Shown in pieces: positions 27,277-36,602 of a DNA stretch of 64,000 bases. The notes beneath the pieces are model-generated. The model was given only the letters and a program-made list of their open reading frames with translations. It was not told the DNA's origin and made no database searches. The stretch's first letter is position 1. Each line of letters starts with the position of its first letter. The translations under genes and the position numbers were made by a program. The stretch is from positions 2,259,501 through 2,323,500 of the forward strand of contig NZ_CP084758.1 in NCBI RefSeq assembly GCF_020535565.1. Direction: 5' to 3'. The DNA comes from Shinella sp. XGS7 (GTDB lineage Bacteria; Pseudomonadota; Gammaproteobacteria; Burkholderiales; Burkholderiaceae_C).

Positions 27277-28029
27277 GTGAGTTCCTCGCTGCACAGTCTG
27301 CATGTCTACGCACCGCCCGGCCTGCCGCCGACCGCGCTGCCCGTCATGCCCGCCTCCACCGACGCCGAACCGGCCGAGCGCTGGCAGGCCCTGCTGGGCG
27401 GCGCCCGCCTCGGGCCCGAGGTGCTGGCCAGCCTGGAGGCCATGGCGCGGCCGCGTGCACTGGCCGCGGGGGCGCGGGTCTTCGGCCGCGGCGAGACGCC
27501 GCAAGGCCTGGTGGCCGTGCTGGAAGGGTCGGTGGGTCTGGGCCAGCTGCGCGAGGACGGGGTGTTCCAGCTGGAGCGCACCCTGCGCGGCCCGGCCTGG
27601 GTGGATCTGGCCAGCGCCTGGCTGCTGGACGGCCATGGGCAGGATGCCCAGGCCCTGGGCGCGGCCCAGGTGGTGGTGCTGCCCCTGGCGGCCGTGCGCC
27701 AGCTGATGCTGCGCCAGCCCGCCCTGCAGGAGCGCCTGCTGGTGGCCCTGGCCCAGACGGTGCGGGCGCTCTCGGCCGTGACCCATGATCTGATGCACAA
27801 GGACGCCGAGAAGCGCCTGGTGGCCTGGCTCCTGCAGCAGTCCGAGGGCCGTGCCCAGCTGCGCCTGGCCGAGCGCAAGCGCGATATCGCCGCCCAGCTC
27901 GCCATCACGCCCGAGACGCTCTCGCGCATGATGCGCCAGCTCAAGGAAAAAGGCCTGATCGCAGTAGCCGGCTACACGGTGCAGCTGCTGGACCTTGCCG
28001 GCCTGCAGGCCCTGGCCCGCGAGGGCTGA
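27277..28029 (+). CDS. Crp/Fnr family transcriptional regulator
   Basis: A 250-residue regulator starting with GTG. Cyclic-nucleotide-like beta-roll at about 40-150 (ARPRALAAGARVFGRGETPQGLVAVLEGSVGL), a dimer helix (QPALQERLLVALAQTVRALSAVTHDLM) and a C-terminal HTH (ERKRDIAAQLAITPETLSRMMRQLKEKGLI). No N-terminal cysteine cluster for an Fe-S centre, so it is not a true FNR; closer to Dnr/NnrR- or Crp-like regulators. The divergent hemerythrin gene suggests a role in O2/NO response. Effector unknown. Confidence 0.88.
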   Translation: MSSSLHSLHVYAPPGLPPTALPVMPASTDAEPAERWQALLGGARLGPEVLASLEAMARPRALAAGARVFGRGETPQGLVAVLEGSVGLGQLREDGVFQLERTLRGPAWVDLASAWLLDGHGQDAQALGAAQVVVLPLAAVRQLMLRQPALQERLLVALAQTVRALSAVTHDLMHKDAEKRLVAWLLQQSEGRAQLRLAERKRDIAAQLAITPETLSRMMRQLKEKGLIAVAGYTVQLLDLAGLQALAREG

Positions 28030-28152
28030 GGCGGGCGGCCCCGGGCCTCCTGGCGCCCTCCAAGAGGCCGGGTTCACGGCACTATTTCGCGTGCGGCGGC
28101 GGGCATTCCTGTCTATGCTGGACGCACCCTCACCCGTGCCAGGAGCCCTTCC

Positions 28153-28983
28153 ATGCTTGCAGCTGCCGAGAAGTTCTTCCAGAGCCCCCATGCCTTGCCG
28201 ACCATGCCCGAGGTGGCCGGCAAGCTGCTGAAAAGCTTCGATGACGACAACATCAGCATGGCCACGCTGGCGGCCCTGATCGGCAAGGACCCGGGCCTGG
28301 CCGCCAAGGTGCTGCGCCTGGCCAACTCGGCGCGCTACAGCCCCTCGCACCAGATCGACACCCTGCAGGACGCCGCCGCCACCCTGGGCATGGAGACCCT
28401 GCGCAATCTCTCGCTGGCGGCCTGCCTGAGCGGCGCCTTCCCCAGCGTGCCCGGCCTGGACCGTGCCCAGTTCTGGCGCCACAGCATTGCCACGGCCAGC
28501 TATGCCCAGCTGCTCAGCCGCATGCTGCAAGTCAATGCCGACACCGCCTACCTTGCCGGCCTGATGCTGCGCACCGGCCAGCTGATGATGGCCCGGCTGC
28601 AGCCCGAGGCGGTGGCCGATGTGGAGGCCCATGCCGCCGAGCCGGGCAGTCGCTACTCGCTGGAGCAGCACCGCTTCGACTGCACCCATGCCGATGTGAC
28701 GGCCTCCCTGGCCCAGCACTGGCATTTCCCGGCCAGCCTGGTGCGCGCCTTCGAAGATGCGCATGCGCCGCTGGAGCACAGCCCCTTCTCCCTGCTGGCC
28801 GCGGTGCTGCATCTGGCCGAGGTGCTGGCCGACGCAGCCCAGCACCACAACAAGCCCTCGGATGCGCTACGGGTGGCCGTGCCCGAGCTGGTCGAGCATC
28901 TGCACCTGGATCTGGACTATCTCGACGCCAAGCTGGCCGCTGTTGGCGATGTGTCCGGCGAGGCCGAGCTGCTGCTGCACTGA
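28153..28983 (+). CDS. HDOD domain protein
   Basis: A 276-residue protein that is almost wholly an HDOD domain, an HD-like helical domain lacking a proven catalytic activity and found in signalling proteins. Characteristic segments: LPTMPEVAGKLLKSF, IGKDPGLAAKVLRLANSARY, TLQDAAATLGMETLRNLSLAACL and FWRHSIATASYAQLL. No REC, EAL or GGDEF domain is attached. Separate from the Crp/Fnr gene by 123 bp and converges with the amidase gene. Partner unknown. Confidence 0.88.
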   Translation: MLAAAEKFFQSPHALPTMPEVAGKLLKSFDDDNISMATLAALIGKDPGLAAKVLRLANSARYSPSHQIDTLQDAAATLGMETLRNLSLAACLSGAFPSVPGLDRAQFWRHSIATASYAQLLSRMLQVNADTAYLAGLMLRTGQLMMARLQPEAVADVEAHAAEPGSRYSLEQHRFDCTHADVTASLAQHWHFPASLVRAFEDAHAPLEHSPFSLLAAVLHLAEVLADAAQHHNKPSDALRVAVPELVEHLHLDLDYLDAKLAAVGDVSGEAELLLH

Positions 28984-28986
28984 GAC

Positions 28987-29652
28987 TCAGGGCAGCAGGG
29001 GCGGCAGCTCGCGCGAGCCGGCCAGGCGCGCCGCCACCGCGCGCTGCAGCCAGCCGCTGCTCACATAGGGGTAGAGATGAGCGCCCGGGCACACGGTCTG
29101 GGCGCTGTAGTCGCGGTGCGAGGCGATGGTCGCGGGTTCTATCCCGTGCGTGGCGGCCAGCTGTGCCATCAGGGCCACCACCGCTTCCAGCTGCACGACC
29201 GTGGGCCGCGCGGCCTCGAAATTGCCCAGCACCATGACGAGGGCGTGGCCGCGCGGGTCGTACTGGGTATTGGTGTCACCGGCCTGGGCCTCGGGCCGCG
29301 CCATGTAGATGCGGCCATCGGGCGCGATCACATAGTGGTAGGGAATGTCCGCCCAGCGCTTGCTCAGGCGTGACCACTGCTGCAGCCGCCGCAGATAGGC
29401 CGCCACATCGCTGCCGGCCACCCAGGTCTCGCCCTGGTGGTGCAGGGTGATGTGGGTGATGCGTTGGGGCTGGGCGGGGGCCGGGCCCGGCGTGCCGCCC
29501 CAGTCGGCCACCGACACCCGCTCAATCGGCGGCAGCGGTGGCGGTGCTGGCAGGGGCGCGCGCGGCGCCTGGGCGCATCCAGTCAGCGTCAGCGTGACGC
29601 CCAGCACGGCGGTCACTTGCTGTAACAGGGTGGCGGGGCTTCTACGGGGCAT
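28987..29652 (-). CDS. N-acetylmuramoyl-L-alanine amidase (Amidase_2), lipoprotein
   Basis: Cleaves the amide between muramic acid and the stem peptide; AmpD/PGRP-like fold. 221 residues. Lipoprotein signal: LGVTLTLTGC, with the Cys as lipidation site. Zinc and catalytic residues: His in ITHITLHHQG, Tyr/His in PYHYVIAPDGRIY, and HRDYSAQTVCPG holding His and Cys near the C-terminus. Start ATG at 29652; the reading frame continues upstream into M48 antisense but has no support there. Probably an outer-membrane-anchored peptidoglycan recycler or remodeller. Confidence 0.9.
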   Translation of the reverse strand: MPRRSPATLLQQVTAVLGVTLTLTGCAQAPRAPLPAPPPLPPIERVSVADWGGTPGPAPAQPQRITHITLHHQGETWVAGSDVAAYLRRLQQWSRLSKRWADIPYHYVIAPDGRIYMARPEAQAGDTNTQYDPRGHALVMVLGNFEAARPTVVQLEAVVALMAQLAATHGIEPATIASHRDYSAQTVCPGAHLYPYVSSGWLQRAVAARLAGSRELPPLLP

Positions 29653-29724
29653 TTGGGCATTGTCAGCCCGGCACAATGGCGCTCGCTTTGAAATGGGCGG
29701 AGGACGGATCGCGGAGGAGGGCGC

Positions 29725-31602
29725 GTGGATTACTCGGAATACATACACAGGGTGCGCCTGCATGAACAGGCCAGCCAGGATCAGCCGCAGGCCTATCGCC
29801 AGCGCGTGCTGGCCTTTGCGCTGCTGGGCTATGGCGCCGTGGCCTTGCTGGGTCTGCTGGCGCTGGGCGGGCTGGTCTGGGTGGGCTGGAAGCTGGTGCA
29901 TGGCCAGCTGCGCGGCTGGATGTTCATGCCGGCCCTGGCCTGCCTGGGCCTGCTCTGGGCCACGCTCACCGGACTGCGCGTGCCCTTTGCCGAACCGGAA
30001 GGCCAGCGCCTGACGGCCGAGGAGGCGCCCGAGCTCTTCGAGGGCCTGGAGCGCATCCGCGCCAAGGTGCAGGGCCCGGCCGTGCACACGGTCATCATCA
30101 GCGACGAGTTCAATGCCGCCATCCTGCAGCGCCCGCTCTGGCTGGGCCTGGCGCATCGCAACTACCTGATCATCGGCTGGCCCCTGCTGGCGGCCCTGGA
30201 GCCGCGCCGCGTGTTCGCGGTGCTGGCCCATGAGTACGGCCATCTGCGCGGCTCCCATGGCAAGCTCTCGGCCTGGATCTACCGCAGCCGTGCGGCCTGG
30301 AACCGCCTGCTGGCCCGCTACCGCGACGAGGATTCCCTGGTCGGCCAGCTGCTGGCCGCCTTTGTGCGCTGGTATGCGCCGCGCTTCAATGCCCTGAGCT
30401 TCGCCCTGGCCCGCCAGGACGAGTACGCCGCCGACCGTGCCGCCGCCCGCATCTTCGGCGCCGAGCTGGTAGGCCACACCCTGCAGGAGGTGGCGGTCAA
30501 GAGCCGGCTCTACGGTGAGCATTTCTGGCGCCACTGGTGGCGCCTGGCGCGCCTGCGGGATGGCGGGGCGCCGCCGGCCCCGCATGCCCAGATGGCCAGC
30601 ACCCTGCTGCATCTGAGCGAGCCCGAGCGCCTGCAGCATGCGCTGCGCGCCGAGATGCGCAGCCTGGCCGATCCCAGCGACACCCACCCCGTGCTCAAGG
30701 ACCGTCTGGCGGCCCTGGGCCAGCGCCTGAGCGGCCTGGCGCCGGGCTCGCAGCGCAGCGCCCTGTCCCTGCTGGGGCGGGCGCGCGAGCGCATCGGTGC
30801 GGCCCTGGATGCCCAGTGGTGGCAGCAGGCGCGGCAGGACTGGTCGCGCCATGGCGAGCACCTGCGCACCCTGCATGCCGATGTGCGCGCCTTCCAGGCC
30901 CGGGCCACGGTCAGCGACGAGCTGGATGTGGACGAGCTGCTGCGCTGGGCCGAAGGGCTCAAGGCCTTGAGCGACCGCGATGCCAGCCCGGTGCTGGAGA
31001 AGGCCCTGCTTCGCGCCCCCCGCCACGAGGGCGTGCTGCTGGCCCTGGCCCAGCACCATGCCCCCCTGGGCACGCCGGATGCACGCATGGCCGAATGGCT
31101 GGACCTGCTCTATCGCGAGTACCCTGCCCAGGCCTGGCGCGCCGCCCGCCTGGCCCAGCAGTGGATGGAGTGCTGCACCGAGCCGGCCATGCTGGCGCGG
31201 CTGCGCCCGCTGTGGCGCGAACGCCTGAGCCAGGCCGAGGCAATGGAAGCGCAGGCCTGGGAGCAGTTTGCCGCCACGCCCTGCTGGGAGCGCAGCGTGC
31301 CCCTGCAGCTGGACGAGGACTGCCTGCGCCAGCTCAAGAGCCTGCTGCTGCGCCAGCGCGATGTGCGCGCCGCCTGGCTGGGGGCGCAGGACATCGAGGC
31401 CAAGCCGGCCCGCGCTCATTTCACGCTCTGGCTGCAGTGCCGCCCCGGCGTGGGCGCCAGCGCCGCGGCCGAGCTGGCCCAGCAGATCTACCAGGCCATG
31501 GACCTGCCGGGCCGTGCGCGCGTGGTGCTGGTGGACCACCAGGTCGAGCGCGCCCGCGTGGAGCAGACCCTGCAGCTGCAGCTGCTGGTGCAGCGGCGCT
31601 GA
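29725..31602 (+). CDS. M48 family metallopeptidase, membrane-bound
   Basis: A 625-residue Ste24/HtpX-type zinc protease. GTG start at 29725 after GGAGG. Two membrane segments near residues 30-75 (FALLGYGAVALLGLLALGGLVWVGW; MFMPALACLGLLWATLTGL). Zinc site HEYGH at 169-173 (VLAHEYGHLRGSH) and third ligand Glu in QDEYAADRAA. The C-terminal 250 residues are helical and TPR-like (ALLRAPRHEGVLLALAQHHAPLGTP), an uncommon addition that may bind substrates. Divergent from the amidase gene with only 72 bp between. Confidence 0.9.
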   Translation: MDYSEYIHRVRLHEQASQDQPQAYRQRVLAFALLGYGAVALLGLLALGGLVWVGWKLVHGQLRGWMFMPALACLGLLWATLTGLRVPFAEPEGQRLTAEEAPELFEGLERIRAKVQGPAVHTVIISDEFNAAILQRPLWLGLAHRNYLIIGWPLLAALEPRRVFAVLAHEYGHLRGSHGKLSAWIYRSRAAWNRLLARYRDEDSLVGQLLAAFVRWYAPRFNALSFALARQDEYAADRAAARIFGAELVGHTLQEVAVKSRLYGEHFWRHWWRLARLRDGGAPPAPHAQMASTLLHLSEPERLQHALRAEMRSLADPSDTHPVLKDRLAALGQRLSGLAPGSQRSALSLLGRARERIGAALDAQWWQQARQDWSRHGEHLRTLHADVRAFQARATVSDELDVDELLRWAEGLKALSDRDASPVLEKALLRAPRHEGVLLALAQHHAPLGTPDARMAEWLDLLYREYPAQAWRAARLAQQWMECCTEPAMLARLRPLWRERLSQAEAMEAQAWEQFAATPCWERSVPLQLDEDCLRQLKSLLLRQRDVRAAWLGAQDIEAKPARAHFTLWLQCRPGVGASAAAELAQQIYQAMDLPGRARVVLVDHQVERARVEQTLQLQLLVQRR

Positions 31603-31617
31603 GCCAGACCTGAGGCT

Positions 31618-33942
31618 TCAGGCGGCGCTGTCCAGCGCGCGCAGCACGGCCTCGGCCGTGGCCGGCGCCGCCAGGGGCGGATCCCAGCGCGCGGGGCCGG
31701 TGGCCGCCACCGCGTCCTTGATGGCCAGCAGCACCGAGAAGGGCAGCAGCAGGGGCGGCTCGCCCACGGCCTTGCTGCGGTGGATGCTGTCCTCGCGGTT
31801 GGGCGCATCGAAGAGCCCCACGCGGAAGTCCACGGGCATGTCATTGGCCGTGGGGATCTTGTAGGTGCTGGGCGCGTGGGTGAGCAGCAGGCCGGTCTGC
31901 GGGTGCCACTTCAGCTCTTCCATGGTCAGCCAGCCCATGCCCTGCACAAAGGCGCCCTCGACCTGGCCGATGTCCAGGGCTGGGTTCAGGGAGTGGCCCA
32001 CATCGTGCAGCACATCGGCGCGCAAGACCCGGCTCTCGCCGGTGAGCGTGTCCACCATCACCTCGGCCACGGCCGCGCCATAGGCGTAGTAGTAGAAGGG
32101 CCGGCCCTGCAGGAGGTTCTTGTCCCAGTGCAGGCCGGGCGTGGCGTAGAAGCCCTCGCTCCAGAGCTGGATGCGCTCGAAATAGGCCTTGGACACCAGC
32201 TCGGCAAAGCCGATCTCGCGCCCGCCGCCGCTCACCCGGTCGCCCGCGAAGCGCAGCTCGGCCTCGGCGCAGTCCAGCAGGCGCGCGGCCAGGGGCATGA
32301 GCCGGGCCTTGATGCGCCGGGCCGCGTCCTGGGCGGCCTTGCCATTGAGGTCGGAGCCGGTGGAGGCGGCGGTGGCCGAGGTGTTGGCCACCTTGTGGGT
32401 GTCGGTGGCGCTGGCGCGCACCCGGCCCAGGTCCACGCCCAGCTCATGCGCCACCACCTGGGCCACCTTGGTGTTCAGGCCCTGGCCCATCTCGGTGCCG
32501 CCATGGTTCACCAGCACCGAGCCATCGGTGTAGATGTGGACCAGGGCGCCGGCCTGGTTCAGGTGCACCACATTGAAGGAGATGCCGAACTTCACCGGTG
32601 TCAGCGCCAGGCCCTTCTTGAGCACGGGGCTGCTGGCGTTGAAGGCCTGGACGGCGGCGCGGCGGCCCCAGTAGTCGGACTGCGCGATCAGGCGCTGGGT
32701 CAGGGGTTCGAGGATGTTGTCCTCCACCCGCTGGCCATAGGGCGTCACATCCTGCCCGCCCTCGGCGCGGTAGAAATTGCGCTGGCGCACCAAGAGCGGG
32801 TCCAGCCCCAGGCGGCGCGCCACCGAGTCCAGGATCATCTCGATGGCCAGGGCGCCCTGCGGGCCGCCAAAGCCGCGGAAGGCGGTATTGCTCTGGGTAT
32901 TGGTGCGGGCGCAGAAGCCATGCATGGCCACATGGGGCAGCCAGTAGGCATTGTCGAAGTGGCACAGGGCCCGGGCCATCACGGCGGCGGAGAGGTCGGC
33001 GCTGTGGCCGCAGTTGGAGATCAGCTCGATCTCCGCGGCCAGCACATGGCCCTGCTCATCGAAGCCCACCTGCCAGCGGTAGTCGAAGCCATGGCGGCGG
33101 CCGGTGATCAGGAAGTCGTCATCGCGGTCCACCCGCAGCTTGACCGGCCGGCCCAGGCGCGTGGCGGCCACCGCCGCCACGCAGGCGAAGAGGGCCGACT
33201 GCGACTCCTTGCCGCCAAAGCCCCCGCCCATGCGCCGGCACTGCACCTGCACCTGGTGGGCGCTCCAGCCCAGGGCATGGGCCAGCAGCAGCTGCATCTC
33301 GCTGGGGTGCTGGGTGGAGCAGTGCAGCAGCAGGCTCTGGCCCTCCTGGGGCAGGGCGTAGGAGATCTGGCCCTCCAGGTAGAACTGCTCCTGGCCGCCC
33401 ACCGACCATTCGCCCTCCAGGCGCTGCGGCGCGCTGGCCAGGGCCGCGGCGGGCTCGCCGCGCGTGAGATGCATGGGCGGCACTACATACTGGCCCGCGG
33501 CATGGGCCTCGCGCGCCGTCAGGATGGGGGGCAGGGGCTCGGCCCGGATGGCTTGCCTGGCGAGCGCGCAGGCGCGGCGCGCCAGCTCGCGATCGGTGGC
33601 GATCACCGCGAACACCGGCTGGCCCAGGTACTTGAGCTCGCCCTCGGCCAGGATGGGATCGTCATGCACCAGGGGACCGCAGTTGTTCTCGCCGGGCAGA
33701 TCGGCCGCGGTGAGCACGGCCACCACGCCGGGCTGGCGGCGAAGCAGCTCCAGGTCCACGCCCAGCAGGCGGCCATGGGCCAGGGGCGAGAGACCCAGCG
33801 CGGCATGCAGGGTGCCCTGGGCCTCGGGGATGTCGTCGGTGTAGCGGGCCTCGCCGCTGACATGCAGGGCGGCCGACTCATGCGGCCGGCTCACACCCAC
33901 CTGGGCCAGGGCGGCTTGGGGCAGATCGCTGGGCTTGTTCAT
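31618..33942 (-). CDS. xdhB: xanthine dehydrogenase molybdopterin-binding subunit XdhB
   Basis: Molybdenum-cofactor subunit that oxidises hypoxanthine and xanthine to uric acid. 774 residues, the usual length for bacterial XdhB. Seen: N-terminal GEARYTDDIPEAQGTLHAALG, GQISYALPQEGQSLLLHCSTQHPSEMQ, the Moco contact MGGGFGGKESQ, RGFGGPQGALAIEMILD, and EMGQGLNTKVAQVVAHELG followed by the C-terminal QVEGAFVQGMGWLTMEEL and AVGEPPLLLPFSVLLAIKDA with the catalytic Glu region. Start overlaps the xdhA stop (ATGA). The maturation factor XdhC, often third in the operon, does not follow here. Confidence 0.95.
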   Translation of the reverse strand: MNKPSDLPQAALAQVGVSRPHESAALHVSGEARYTDDIPEAQGTLHAALGLSPLAHGRLLGVDLELLRRQPGVVAVLTAADLPGENNCGPLVHDDPILAEGELKYLGQPVFAVIATDRELARRACALARQAIRAEPLPPILTAREAHAAGQYVVPPMHLTRGEPAAALASAPQRLEGEWSVGGQEQFYLEGQISYALPQEGQSLLLHCSTQHPSEMQLLLAHALGWSAHQVQVQCRRMGGGFGGKESQSALFACVAAVAATRLGRPVKLRVDRDDDFLITGRRHGFDYRWQVGFDEQGHVLAAEIELISNCGHSADLSAAVMARALCHFDNAYWLPHVAMHGFCARTNTQSNTAFRGFGGPQGALAIEMILDSVARRLGLDPLLVRQRNFYRAEGGQDVTPYGQRVEDNILEPLTQRLIAQSDYWGRRAAVQAFNASSPVLKKGLALTPVKFGISFNVVHLNQAGALVHIYTDGSVLVNHGGTEMGQGLNTKVAQVVAHELGVDLGRVRASATDTHKVANTSATAASTGSDLNGKAAQDAARRIKARLMPLAARLLDCAEAELRFAGDRVSGGGREIGFAELVSKAYFERIQLWSEGFYATPGLHWDKNLLQGRPFYYYAYGAAVAEVMVDTLTGESRVLRADVLHDVGHSLNPALDIGQVEGAFVQGMGWLTMEELKWHPQTGLLLTHAPSTYKIPTANDMPVDFRVGLFDAPNREDSIHRSKAVGEPPLLLPFSVLLAIKDAVAATGPARWDPPLAAPATAEAVLRALDSAA

Positions 33943-35477
33943 GCGCTGAGGCTCCCGTGCTGGGTGGCCTGCCAGACGCTGGTGGCGCCGGCCGGCAGCG
34001 GGTTTTCGGGCCGGGTTTCCAGCCAGAAGCGGGTGAGCAGATTCTGCGCCACGCGCAGGCGGTAGTCGGCGCTGGCACGCAGATCGCTCATGGGCTGGAA
34101 GTCCTGGGCCAGGGCCGCGGCGGCGGCCTGGGCGCCGGCCTCGCTCCAGACCCGGCCGCGCAGCGCGGCCTCGGCCGCGGCGGCACGCTTGACGATGGCG
34201 GCCATGCCGCCAAAGGCCAGGCGGGCCTCGCGCACCGTGTCGCCATCCAGATCCAGGCTCAGCACGGCGCAGACGGCAGAGATATCGCTGTCATAGCGCT
34301 TGGAGATCTTGTAGGCGCGCAGCAGCGTGTCGGGGCCGGGCAGGGGCACCAGCAGGGCCTCCAGGAACTCGCCGGGCTGCAGCGCGTTCTTCATATAGTC
34401 GAGGTAAAAGTCCTGCAGGGGCAGGCGGCGCTGCTGGGCGCCGCGGCGCAGCAGCAGCTCGGCGCCCAGGGCGATCAGGGCCGGCGCACCATCGCCGATG
34501 GGGCTGCCATTGGCGATATTGCCGCCCAGGGTGCCGGCCAGGCGCACCGGGGGCGAGGCAAAGCGCAGCCAGAGCTCGCGCAGGGACGGCACGGCCTCGG
34601 CCAGCGCGCCCCAGGCGGCTTCCAGCGAGGCCGCGGCGCCAATGCGCAGGGCGGGGCGGCCGTCTGCCAGCGTGGTGCTTTCGATCTGCTTGAGCGGCTC
34701 CACTGCGCCGATGTAGAGCAGATCGCCCACATCGCGGAACTGCTTGTTGACCCACAGGCCGATGTCCGTGGCGCCGGCCAGCAGCCGGGCCTGGGGCCGG
34801 GCCTCGCGCAGGGCGGCGAAGTCCTCCACGCTGCGCGGCGCATCGAAGCGGTCCAGGCGGCCGCCAAAGGCGGGGCTGGCGGCCTGGTAGTGCAGGGGCG
34901 GGTCGGCGCGCAGCTGCTGCAGCGCGGCGGTGGCGGGGGACAGATCCAGGCGGCGCGCGGGCTGGATCTCGAACATGCGCTGGCCGGCGTCCAGGATGGG
35001 CCGGTAGCCGGTGCAGCGGCAGAGATTGCCGGCCAGATCATCGGCCAACTCCTGGCGGCTGGGCCGGCTGCCGGCCTGGCAGTGGCGCTCGTAGCTGGCC
35101 TGCAGGCTCATGACGAAGCCCGGCGTGCAGAAGCCGCATTGCGACCCATGATAATCCACCATGGCCTGCTGCACCGGGCCCAGGTCCTGGGCGCTGCCCA
35201 GGTCCTCGACGGTGAAGAGGGCCTGGCCGTCTAGCGTGGGCAGGAACTGGATGCAGGCGTTGACATTGCGCAGCTCGAGCCGCTCGCCACCGGCGTCCAG
35301 CGATCCCACGAGCACCGTGCAGGCGCCGCAGTCGCCCTCGCCGCAGCCTTCCTTGGTGCCGCTGCAATGCGCGTGCTCGCGCAGGTACTGCAGCACCGTG
35401 GTGGTGGTGGGCAGGTGCTGGACCTCGCGGATCTCGCCGCGATGGAAGAAGCGGATGGGGCGGCTGCTGGGAGTCAT
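33939..35477 (-). CDS. xdhA: xanthine dehydrogenase Fe-S/FAD subunit XdhA
   Basis: Electron-transfer subunit, 512 residues, combining a [2Fe-2S] plant ferredoxin-like domain (GCGEGDCGACTV with a later Cys), a second [2Fe-2S] helical domain (CGFCTPGFVMSL and CRCTGYRPI), an FAD-binding domain (ARLLAGATDIGLWVNKQ; TLGGNIANGSPIGD) and a CO-dehydrogenase flavoprotein C-terminal domain. Start at 35477 (MTPSSRPIRFFHRGEI) is preferred to an upstream in-frame ATG in the promoter region. Divergent from a LysR gene that probably controls it. Confidence 0.95.
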   Translation of the reverse strand: MTPSSRPIRFFHRGEIREVQHLPTTTTVLQYLREHAHCSGTKEGCGEGDCGACTVLVGSLDAGGERLELRNVNACIQFLPTLDGQALFTVEDLGSAQDLGPVQQAMVDYHGSQCGFCTPGFVMSLQASYERHCQAGSRPSRQELADDLAGNLCRCTGYRPILDAGQRMFEIQPARRLDLSPATAALQQLRADPPLHYQAASPAFGGRLDRFDAPRSVEDFAALREARPQARLLAGATDIGLWVNKQFRDVGDLLYIGAVEPLKQIESTTLADGRPALRIGAAASLEAAWGALAEAVPSLRELWLRFASPPVRLAGTLGGNIANGSPIGDGAPALIALGAELLLRRGAQQRRLPLQDFYLDYMKNALQPGEFLEALLVPLPGPDTLLRAYKISKRYDSDISAVCAVLSLDLDGDTVREARLAFGGMAAIVKRAAAAEAALRGRVWSEAGAQAAAAALAQDFQPMSDLRASADYRLRVAQNLLTRFWLETRPENPLPAGATSVWQATQHGSLSA

Positions 35478-35551
35478 GGCGGCTTGGGGGCGGCTGTGGT
35501 GACGACACTCTCGGGACAATCCCGCACCTTAGCGCGTCCCTTTCCTGGGAA

Positions 35552-35569
35552 TATACGCGGCCACGCATA
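35552..35569. promoter_or_regulatory. imperfect palindrome between xdhA and the LysR gene
   Basis: TATACGCGGCCACGCATA is a near-palindrome in the 112-bp divergent gap, 20 bp before the LysR start. It is a plausible operator for the LysR protein but does not fit T-N11-A strictly. Confidence 0.3.
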
Positions 35570-35589
35570 GGCGGCATCAAGGAAAGCAT

Positions 35590-36570
35590 ATGAGCGGTCG
35601 GGCGCTCTTCGACAAGATCGAGCTTCAACTCGTGCGGGTCCTGCACACCGTGATCAGCGAACGCAGCGTTTCCCGGGCCGCCCTGCGGCTCCACACCAGC
35701 CAGCCCGCCGTCAGCGCCCAGCTGCGGCGGCTGCGCGAGCTCACCGGCGACGCCCTGCTGGTGCGCGGTGCCGGCGGCATGACGCCCACGGCCACCGCCC
35801 TGGAGCTGCTGGCCCCGGCCGCGGCCCTGCTGCGCGAGGCCGAGACCCTGTTCGGCGAGCGTCAGCGCGCCGGCCGCGGCGCCGGCTTCGAGCCGGGCAC
35901 GGCGCGCCTGAGCTTTCGCCTGGCCGCCAGCGACTACCTGGACCCGCTCTTCCTGCCCGAGCTGGTGGCGCATCTGCAGCGCCTGGCGCCGGGCGTGCAA
36001 CTGGACCTGCAGCCGCTCTCGGCCGAGTACGACTACCGCGCCAGCCTGGCCCGGGGCGAGGTGGATCTGGTGATCGGCAACTGGCTGGAGCCGCCGGAGG
36101 AGCTGCATCTGGGCCGCCTCCTGTCCGACGAGGTGGTCTGCCTGGTGGCCGAGGACCACCCCCTGGCCAAGGCGCGCAGCATCAGCGTGGAGCGCTGGCT
36201 GGACTGCCAGCACCTGGCGCCCATGCCGCTCTCGCCCGGCCAGCCCGGCGTGATCGACCAGCATCTGGCCCGCCAGGGCCTGAGTCGCCAGATCGCGGTG
36301 CGCAGTGCGCACTTCGGCCAGCTGCCCGAGATGGTGGCGCGCAGCCTGCTGGTGCTCACCACGGGCCGGCTCTTCTGCAGCCGCTACCTGGACCGGCTGC
36401 CGGTGCGCATCGTGCGCTGTCCGGTGAGCTTTCCCCCCATGGCCTACTACCAGCTCTGGCACGAGCGCAGCCACGGCCATGCCGCGCTGCGCTGGCTGCG
36501 CGAGCAGGTGCGCGAGGTGGCGCGCACCCTGGTGGCACGCGCGCCCGCCTCCGCGCGCGTCAAAGCATGA
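35590..36570 (+). CDS. LysR family transcriptional regulator
   Basis: A 326-residue LysR regulator: winged HTH at about 10-70 (VLHTVISERSVSRAALRLHTSQPAVSAQLRRLRELTG) and a periplasmic-binding-like effector domain after about 95 (RLSFRLAASDYLDPLFLPELVAHLQRLAPGVQL; GEVDLVIGNWLEPPEELHLGRLLSDEVVCLVAEDHPLA). Divergent from xdhA and 32 bp before guaD, so it likely controls purine degradation, possibly sensing xanthine or urate. The effector is inferred. Confidence 0.88.
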   Translation: MSGRALFDKIELQLVRVLHTVISERSVSRAALRLHTSQPAVSAQLRRLRELTGDALLVRGAGGMTPTATALELLAPAAALLREAETLFGERQRAGRGAGFEPGTARLSFRLAASDYLDPLFLPELVAHLQRLAPGVQLDLQPLSAEYDYRASLARGEVDLVIGNWLEPPEELHLGRLLSDEVVCLVAEDHPLAKARSISVERWLDCQHLAPMPLSPGQPGVIDQHLARQGLSRQIAVRSAHFGQLPEMVARSLLVLTTGRLFCSRYLDRLPVRIVRCPVSFPPMAYYQLWHERSHGHAALRWLREQVREVARTLVARAPASARVKA

Positions 36571-36602
36571 GCCGGGCCTGAGACAATCGCGGGCTTCGCC
36601 TT

